DNA from: Henckelia pumila
Lineage: Eukaryota > Streptophyta > Magnoliopsida > Lamiales > Gesneriaceae
Reading direction: 5' to 3'
Assembly (NCBI RefSeq): GCF_033568475.1
Contig: NC_133121.1
Span: forward strand, 197,108,664-197,172,663
Length of the DNA stretch: 64,000 nt
The notes beneath the pieces were generated by a model that saw nothing but the letters and a program-made list of their open reading frames with translations, made no database searches and was not told the DNA's origin. The first letter of the stretch is position 1. Every line of letters starts with the position of its first letter. Position numbers and translations under genes: made by a program. This document shows positions 57,536-64,000 of the stretch, one piece after another.

Positions 57536-59665
57536 TGTAACGACCGAAAATTCGTTTACGTAAACCCGAATGCATAACTAGGAAAATAATTAAATTTAAT
57601 TTTAGAAAAGGGGTTAAATGAATTTATGTGAATTATGTGAATTTATTTGCATGATTTAATTGTTATTTTTAGCATTCAACCCACAATTTTATTATTTATG
57701 GAATTTGTAGAAATAATGTTTTTCGATCGCGTAGACGGAACCGTGGATGAACGAGGTATAGAAATTTTATTTCAAATATTTTTATGAGAATTTTTTGAGC
57801 CTTAAAATATTATTTTAAGGTATTATTTTCAGAAAATTATAGTTTTAATATATATATAGATATATAGGAGCCCAATTTTCACCAAAATTAGCCATTTTAA
57901 GAGTTTTTAATAGGCTTTTAAATACCCATAATTAATTATTACGAAATCATATCAGAAAAATAATAATTTTTAAGCGCTATTTTTATATTAAAATTGATAG
58001 ATTATTTACCAAAAATCTAAAATAATATCTTAATAAGCAAATAATATATTAGATCCCACTTTCTCATCATCTTCACGTTAATTCACCCTAGCCGCCATCT
58101 CTTTTCTACTCCATCACTTTCATCTTCAAATTTCAAACTTTCACACACGATTTTGAAGATTTAAGCAAAGGATATAAGCTCGTTCATCCCGAAGATCGTC
58201 GTACGCGTCAAGAACACGAATTTTGCTTCACAATTCTTCAAGGCACGTTTGAATTCTCTGCTTGGCCACCATTTAAGCCATATTATCTGTCATGAGCATG
58301 AGAATATTGATTTCGCATGGAAGGATCGAATTGCATGAAGTTTTGTTGGTATGCATATGTATCTCATGTTGTTTCTCTTTTAAAGTCATGAATCACATGT
58401 TTTTATGGTATGGATCGGCTATGGCTGTTTTCTCATGCCTATGTGGGTGTCTTAGGGTCCCTAGGATTGGGTTTGATCAGATTTTGGGGCTGGAAGAGGC
58501 TATGTAATCTAAGCCCTCTCTTATGATGCGCACCAAGTCGCGGGTTGAGCAGTTCCGGGAGATTTGTTCGTATACACTGTAGGGTACGATTTTTAGGTTT
58601 GTTCTAGTTGAGTTAGAACCACAAGACCTTAAGGAAGGTTTTACAGGTGGTTATCCGGCCGGTGGGTGCCGGATATTGGCAGCCGAATGGCATGAAATCA
58701 GGCATCGCGCGCAGTGCGTGAGCCAAAACTAGGGATGTGATGTTTTGGTTCGTTCTCCTTCTACAGGGCTTGTTTGGAGTTAAAATTTGTTGGTTAGAAC
58801 CACTAGATGTTGGATAATTATGGGCGTTGGTTTCATGGGCAAAGGTGGCCGGAGCAGGCGGCACGATCAGTTTTTCCAAAGCCGCTCGGGGCTGCCACGA
58901 GTTGGGGTTAGGGAAAGGAAGGCTAGGGTTGTGTCTTGTCTTTAGGCAGGCCGGGCTTGGGTTTCGGGTCCAAATCGGATCTAAAATGTCACGGGTCAAG
59001 TTAGTTGGGTCCGAGTCCGGGTTGTGTTAGATGGGCTCGGGTATTTTATTTTTAAGTTAATTATTAGTTTAAGAATTGTAATGGGCTAAAGTCTAAATAA
59101 ATAAATTATTTGGGCTACATGAGTTTAATTATTTGGGCTTAAATATTTAATGAAGTCCACTAATTTTTAATGAGCTTAAGGCCCATGGAAATTATTGGGC
59201 AAGTTTTTGGGTTATTAGGCCCATTGGGCCAAACTAGGTGATTAATGGGTCTGAGCTTTGTTATTGGGTCATATATGTCTTATTGGGCTTGAATAAATTA
59301 TTTGGGCTTAAATGTAAGTTAATGGGTTTAGGTTGAGTTATTGGGCCAGTCTAGAAGTTATTGGCCTTAAGTCTAAGGAGTCAGCAGCAGCCTGAACCAA
59401 TCATTGAAAAATAGGCATGCTCCATAAATATATATTTAATTATTGCATTAATATTTTAAGTACGAAAAATATATTATTTTTATATTTATATTAATAATTA
59501 ATTAAATATATATTTATGGACAATATTTTATGAAAATAAGATCATGAAAAATTTTATGTATGTGCATGACGATATATGTATATGTGTGATGTTGGAAAAT
59601 GAAAAATATTTTAAGGGAGTTGAAGTGGGTGTGTGACAACCTACTGGACTAGAGATGGGATGCCT
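57536..59665. mobile_element. Unassigned LTR-like sequence G
   Basis: It starts TGTAACGACCGAAAATTCG, a typical gypsy LTR beginning, directly after truncated LTR A2. It contains a C/T-rich stretch with ACCCTAGCCGCCATCTC (about 58090), as seen in transcribed parts of plant LTRs, and a TTATTTGGGC repeat zone (59085-59360). No coding domain is recognisable; the frames at 58292-58507 and 58613-58999 look like chance. The right end is set only by the start of LTR A3, and no clear CA terminus was found. Confidence 0.45.
59085..59360. repeat. TTATTTGGGC/TTATTGGGC short repeat zone
   Basis: More than ten copies of TTATTTGGGCTT, TTATTGGGC or GGCCCA variants occur at irregular spacing in 275 bases. Confidence 0.7.
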
Positions 59666-60074
59666 TGTAGTGACCCGTATCCAGAATTAATGATTAATAG
59701 GTAATTAATCAAGTGATCATGTTTAGATTTAATAAAACATGATTAAAGAAATTCCAAATGGATTAACGGAGTCCAAAAATAGATCCAGGACACTCGAAAA
59801 TGGTGGGTAGGGTTCGGGAGGTTCGGACGCTCCGAACCTGAGTTCGGAGGACCCGAACGTGACCGGAGCCAAGGATCGGAGGCCCGATGAGTTCGGACGG
59901 CCCGAAGTGAGTTCGGACGGCTCGAACAGTTGCCAGCCAGCTGTCCTAAGATATTACGTCATTGGTGACATCACTGATGTGGCTTCGGAGGGTCCGAAGT
60001 CGGGATCGGAGGGTCCGAATTCGGGATCGGAGGATCTGAACCAGTTCAAAGGGCCCGAAGCCGAGTTCGGACGG
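59666..60074 (+). mobile_element. LTR A3: 5' fragment of a family A LTR
   Basis: It begins TGTAGTGACCCGTATCC and matches LTR A1 for over 80 bases (including GTGATCATGTTTAGATT). Its palindrome array (59815-60074) has TTCGG/CCGAA arms. It is interrupted at 60075 by the LTR of A4; the rest would lie beyond the window. Confidence 0.8.
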
Positions 60075-60204
60075 TGTAGTAACCCAGAAACCATTTTAAG
60101 ATAATAATATGTTAAACATGATTAAGGGTTGGTATTTAACCAATTTCGGAGTGTTATTGGACTTCAGAAGTAAAATTTGAGCTTTTTAATTTTGGGCCGG
60201 ATAG

Positions 60205-60440
60205 TAAGTTCCGATCCCGGATAGTAAGCTCCGATCCTAGATAGTATGCTCCGATCGGAACGGAAGCTCCGATCTTGGAACGGAAGTTCCGATCCCCAGC
60301 TGCCAGAAATGATCGATGACTCAGTCGCGAGTTTTGACAAGTGTCGATCATAGAGCAGATCGGAAGTTCCGATCCTGGCATGTCCTGCATGCACGCAATG
60401 AGCTGGATCGGAAGCTCCGATCCTGAAATCGGAAGTTCCG
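60205..60440. repeat. GATCGGAAGTTCCGATC palindrome array in LTR A4
   Basis: About eight half or full palindromes with arms ATCGG/CCGAT or ACGG/CCGAT lie just upstream of the TATA box; two are perfect (near 60360 and 60405). Confidence 0.82.
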
Positions 60441-60461
60441 ATCCTGGCCGAGAAATTTGGC

Positions 60462-60469
60462 TATAAATA
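60462..60469 (+). promoter_or_regulatory. TATA box of LTR A4
   Basis: TATAAATA followed by GGGCCG, in the conserved family position. Confidence 0.78.
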
Positions 60470-61511
60470 GGGCCGTTCAGAGTTCATTTTCAATTAAGAA
60501 TTCCCGAGTTTCCTTCTTCAGTTATATAGTGTGGGATATACACTTGAGGGCCCTATCGGTTATAATAGAGGTTCTGGAATAATCAAGGTGTGGTTATAGT
60601 CATCCGGGACTAGCGACTCCAAAGGGCTAACTACGGACGAAGGTATGATCCAGGAATCTATTTAAGTTTTGGGAGTACTTATTAGCTTAGTTAAGGCTTA
60701 TAGAACCTATGTAGTGATACGGTGAACTTTTGAATATAGGCTTGGAACCTAGGATCCTATTATACTTGAACTAGCCTAGAGGTACGTACACATTGACTGA
60801 GATTGCCAACGAGTATACATGTTTATATGTTGCATTTATTTGGCATTATTATATGGCATGATGTATGATTTACCATTTTCTATACTCATATGTCATGTGC
60901 ATATACACGTTGAGCCTATTCCTTGTTATACCTGATTATAGAGCCGCTCAGCTCTATACTCGATAGTCTGTCACTGAGAGTACCGCGACGGCGGGGGCAT
61001 TTATGTCTGTCTACTCTGGTGTACTAGATGAGTGTGGTTGCACCCAGAGGTTGATCCATGCGGTGGCAGCACTCATGTGGCGCCGGTTCTGAGCATGACT
61101 TTTCAGATGATATTTTACCAGTCATCATGTTTCATGCATTATATACATATGTTTACTCATGTCTATGTACTGGGCGTAGCGCTCATGTCCTAGTTGTTAT
61201 CTTGGACACCCTATTCCATGGGGCAGGTCGCAGGATGGACGGAGCTGGTAGTTCAAGGCAGGATTAGGGAGCAGGAGCTTTGAAAGTTTTTATACAGCAT
61301 GATTCATTAGCTGTATAATGTTTACTTTTAAGAATTTCGATATGGTTGTATCACTACAGATTTAAGCCTGGATTTTATTATTAAGCTGATATGTAATTTA
61401 TGGTTAAGTTTCCGCATGTCTTACTCTGTTAAGTTATTTTGCTGTATTAAGTTTAATGCATGCTATTAGTTGCCAGTTAGTAGGTGATTCCATGCAGGGT
61501 CACTACATTTT

Positions 61512-61523
61512 TGGTATCAGAGC
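61512..61523 (+). other. Primer-binding site of element A4
   Basis: TGGTATCAGAGC, 4 bases after the LTR, is a perfect tRNA-Met site. Confidence 0.93.
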
Positions 61524-61616
61524 ATGCATAGATTTTGGGATTAGTACTTGGGATTTAGTTTAGTCTTGAGTAATTCTTGCGCATTTGGGATTTTAATGTG
61601 CAATTCTTTTCAGGAT

Positions 61617-62801
61617 ATGGCTGACGAAAGTCACGGTAGTGTTGGCCAGGGAAGTGGTCATCATCATCGTCGCCATCATCATCAGGATGATCAACATCGT
61701 CCTCATGAGGGTCGACGTCGCTATACTATTAATAAGTTCATGCAGGTAGGACCGAAACCCTTAGTGGGAGGCGAGAATCCTGAACAAGCTAGAAGCTGGA
61801 TGTCTAAACTTGAGAGCACGTTTCGAGCTTTCGAGTGTACTGAGGAGCAGAAACTGGAAGTTCTAGAATTCGTTCTAGAGGATAGAGCACGTTTTTGGTG
61901 GGATGCCAAGGTTGCTCAGGCACGTACTGAGAGAGGACAGGTGACTTGGGGGGATTTCTGTCGGGAGTTTCAGAAATTATATTTTCCTCCGGCTGTTCGC
62001 CAAGCACGATCTATGGAGTTGCTTACTTTGAGGCAAGGATCAATGACTATTGATCAATATCAGCAGCGATTTCTTGATCTGCTACCTTTCAGTCCTCATA
62101 TCAATGCGAGTGATGCGTCGAAGTATGATATCTTTTTGCAAGGCCTGAACCAAGATATCTACGCACAGGTTGTCGTCTGTGATGACCCGGTGTCTTATGA
62201 GACTTTGGTGAACCGTTGCCGTCTTGTGGAGACCAGCAACAGGCGTGGACAGTTGATGATGCCAGCACAGCCTAGTGGATTTATTGAGCCTCGAGCTCAA
62301 TCTGTTGTGCCATCTGTACCTACGTCTTCTTCTACTCCTACTACTTCGTCTGGTTCTTGTGGTTCACGAGGTACTTTCCGCTTTGGGAAGAAGAAGAAGA
62401 AGGAGGAGTTTTGTAGCCACTGTGGTGGGAAGCATCCTGCAGCTTCATGTCGGAGAGCTACTGGGGCGTGTTATATTTGTGGTCAGCAGGGACATCTGCG
62501 GAGAGATTGTCCTCGGCGTATGGGTTCTGCTAGTGGATCGGGATCACAGGTTGGATCTCAGGCTTCTATTGTTCCACGTCAGCAGCCAGCACCACAAAGT
62601 TCTTCTGGTTATCGTCCCCAGACTCAAGGGCAGGTGTTTGCTCTGTCTCAGGAGCAGGCTACGGAGGGAAGCGATCGCATGTTGGCAGGTAACTTCTTGT
62701 TATGTGGTATTCCTGCACTTGTATTAATTGATACTGGAGCATCGCATTCTTTATTTCTAGTCGCTTCGTTAAGAGACATAGATTACCTTACGTATCATTA
62801 G
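61617..62801 (+). CDS. Element A4 gag and start of protease
   Basis: I prefer the start MADESHGSVGQ at 61617; an in-frame ATG at 61548 would add 23 residues. A His-rich segment (HHHRRHHHQDDQHR) is followed by Retrotrans_gag (ARSWMSKLESTFRAFECTEE, FWWDAKVAQART, WGDFCREFQKLYFPPAVRQA, then LRQGSMTIDQYQQRFLDLLP). A Ser/Thr-rich linker and basic patch follow, then zinc knuckles CSHCGGKHPAASC and CYICGQQGHLRRDC (62469-62510, intact CX2CX4HX4C). The protease active site VLIDTGASHS comes at about 62730-62750. Just after it a one-base deletion (about 62750) shifts the frame, and the printed end after LFLVASL is out of frame. Gag builds the particle and binds the element RNA. Confidence 0.92.
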   Translation: MADESHGSVGQGSGHHHRRHHHQDDQHRPHEGRRRYTINKFMQVGPKPLVGGENPEQARSWMSKLESTFRAFECTEEQKLEVLEFVLEDRARFWWDAKVAQARTERGQVTWGDFCREFQKLYFPPAVRQARSMELLTLRQGSMTIDQYQQRFLDLLPFSPHINASDASKYDIFLQGLNQDIYAQVVVCDDPVSYETLVNRCRLVETSNRRGQLMMPAQPSGFIEPRAQSVVPSVPTSSSTPTTSSGSCGSRGTFRFGKKKKKEEFCSHCGGKHPAASCRRATGACYICGQQGHLRRDCPRRMGSASGSGSQVGSQASIVPRQQPAPQSSSGYRPQTQGQVFALSQEQATEGSDRMLAGNFLLCGIPALVLIDTGASHSLFLVASLRDIDYLTYH

Positions 62802-64000
62802 ATATGGATTTAGTTGTATCTACTCCGTTAGAGCACGAGGTAGTAACTAAGCGTCTAGTGATGGGTTGCCTTCTGGAATTTGAGGGTAATGTGTTATCGG
62901 GTAATTTGATGATATTAGCGATGACGGATTTTGATTGTATTTTGGGATAGATATGCTGACTTTGTATCACGCTACTGTGGATTGTTATCAGTGTCTGGTA
63001 CAGTTTCATCCCATTGAGGGTGATAGCTGGTACTTTTATGGTGAGGGTGCGCGACCTCCGATGCCACTTGTTTCGGCTCTGAAGGCATGTCATGTCTTGG
63101 AGTCAGGTGGGGAGGGCTACCTCATCTATGCGGTTGATATGTCTGCGAGTAGTCCGGGTATTGATCAGCTACCGGTTGTCAGCGAGTTTCCTGACGTATT
63201 CCCTGATGAGATTCTTGGTTTTCCTTCGGTTCGAGAGGTTGAATTTGGTATTGATTTAGTACCAGGAACTACGCCTATATCCCGAGCACCTTATCGTCTG
63301 GCACCGTCAGAGATGAGGGAATTGAAACAGCAGTTGCAAGATCTGCTTGATAAGGGATATATTCGTCCGAGTGTTTCTCCGTGGGGAGCACCTGTTTTGT
63401 TTGTCAAGAAAAAGGATGGATCGATGCGATTATGTATTGATTACAGGCAGTTGAATCGTGTCACCATCAAGAATAAGTATCCTTTGCCGCGGATTGATGA
63501 TCTGTTCGATCAACTACAGGGTACTTCTGTTTATTCGAAGATAGATCTTAGATCTGGATACCATCAGATGCGGGTACGAGACTCAGATATATCTACGACT
63601 GCTTTCAGGACCAGATACGGGCATTATGAATTTCTAGTGATGTCATTCGGTTTGACGAATGCACCGGCAGTCTTCATGAATCTGATGAATCAGATATTTC
63701 GAGAGTATCTGGATAGATTTGTCATCGTCTTCATAGATGATATTCTTGTTTATTCTCATGACAAGGATGAGCATGCACACCATTTGAGGATTGTTCTACA
63801 GACGTTACGAGATAAGCAGCTATATGCAAAATTGAGCAAGTGTGAATTCTGTCTTGATCGGGTAGTGTTTCTCGGTCATGTGATTTCTAATGAAGGAATA
63901 TATGTTGATCCTAGTAAGATAGAGGCAGTGCTGAACTGGTCTCGACCAACAACGGTTGCTGAGATTCGTAGTTTCTTGGGTCTAGCGGGATATTACCGTC
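62752..64000 (+). pseudogene. Element A4 protease end and reverse transcriptase (continues past window)
   Basis: After the first shift the protein continues (RHRLPYVSLDMDLVVSTPLE, then [10 protein letters not shown]). A second one-base loss near 62946 puts a stop there, and the rest is in a third frame, open from about 62951 to the window end. It reads [74 protein letters not shown] and [20 protein letters not shown]. The catalytic block FIDDILVYS is at about 63730-63756, followed by [20 protein letters not shown] and [12 protein letters not shown] at the edge. All RT motifs visible are intact. Confidence 0.92.

Larger units (their letters stand above)
60075..61507 (+). repeat. Element A4 5' LTR
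   Basis: It runs TGTAGTAACCCAG to GGGTCACTACA, 1433 bp. A GATCGGAAGTTCCGATC-type array lies at 60205-60440 and TATAAATA at 60462-60469. It is the only complete family A LTR here and defines the family's ends. Confidence 0.9.
60075..64000 (+). mobile_element. Element A4: Ty3/gypsy chromovirus, 5' part, runs off the window
   Basis: A complete 5' LTR (60075-61507), a tRNA-Met primer site and gag-pol through the RT are present. It was inserted into LTR A3 after GACGG (60070-60074), whose duplicate should follow the 3' LTR outside the window. The coding region is broken only by two single-base deletions in the protease part, so the copy looks fairly recent. Confidence 0.9.

Noticed and set aside
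58292-58999. Frames of 71 and 128 codons in sequence G
   Set aside because: Hydrophobic or low-complexity chance frames inside LTR-like DNA. No domain and no supporting neighbours.
60205-60440. Possible heat-shock elements (GAA/TTC words) in the family A palindromes
   Set aside because: The GAA and TTC blocks are not spaced by two bases as heat-shock factor sites require.

Overview
The window is a gene-poor piece of a flowering-plant nuclear genome made almost entirely of transposable elements nested in one another. The families all point to plants: Ty3/gypsy chromoviruses with tRNA-Met primer sites, Athila-type gypsy elements with a tRNA-Asp primer site, Ty1/copia elements, a Helitron and a CACTA transposon. 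The captured host fragments resemble plant SNARE genes, and I lean towards a eudicot, perhaps an asterid; that is only an impression. I found no intact host gene, rRNA, tRNA or CRISPR array.

Layout. 1-4377 is the right part of a non-autonomous CACTA element; inside it, on the minus strand, are exon fragments of two different SNARE genes (GOS12-like and VAMP72-like). 4378-6100 is AT-rich DNA with a triplicated repeat of about 125 bp. 6146-9990 is a decayed Helitron Rep gene with no helicase half. It is cut at 10004 by the LTR of a gypsy element (family A).

10004-51032 is a nest that can be resolved by target-site duplications (TSDs). LTR A1 is interrupted at 11308 by Athila-1. The Athila-1 5' LTR is interrupted by minus-strand chromovirus C (11727-38815, TSD GCGCA). 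C contains chromovirus D (14105-23173, plus strand, TSD ATATG) and copia element E (26629-35669, minus strand, TSD CTACA). The Athila-1 gag is interrupted by Athila-2 (40295-46771, TSD TGCAG). Athila-1 then ends abruptly near 47978, joined to a truncated D-family element (D2, minus strand).

51033-64000 holds a gypsy protease/RT fragment broken by a copia-like element F (51890 to about 55490), an LTR-like scrap, LTR A2 (56245), an unassigned LTR-like stretch G (57536-59665), an LTR A3 fragment (59666) and, inserted in A3, the 5' LTR and gag-pol of element A4, which runs off the right edge.

The inferred order of insertion is A1, then Athila-1, then C and Athila-2, then D and E. E is very young: I count three differences between its two 1864-bp LTRs, although its gag and protease regions are damaged. 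All the larger LTR families carry arrays of short GC-rich palindromes or repeats. In family D two copies keep a three-hairpin arrangement at the same place while its sequence has changed completely. This, and the double SNARE capture in the CACTA element, are the observations I consider most worth following.
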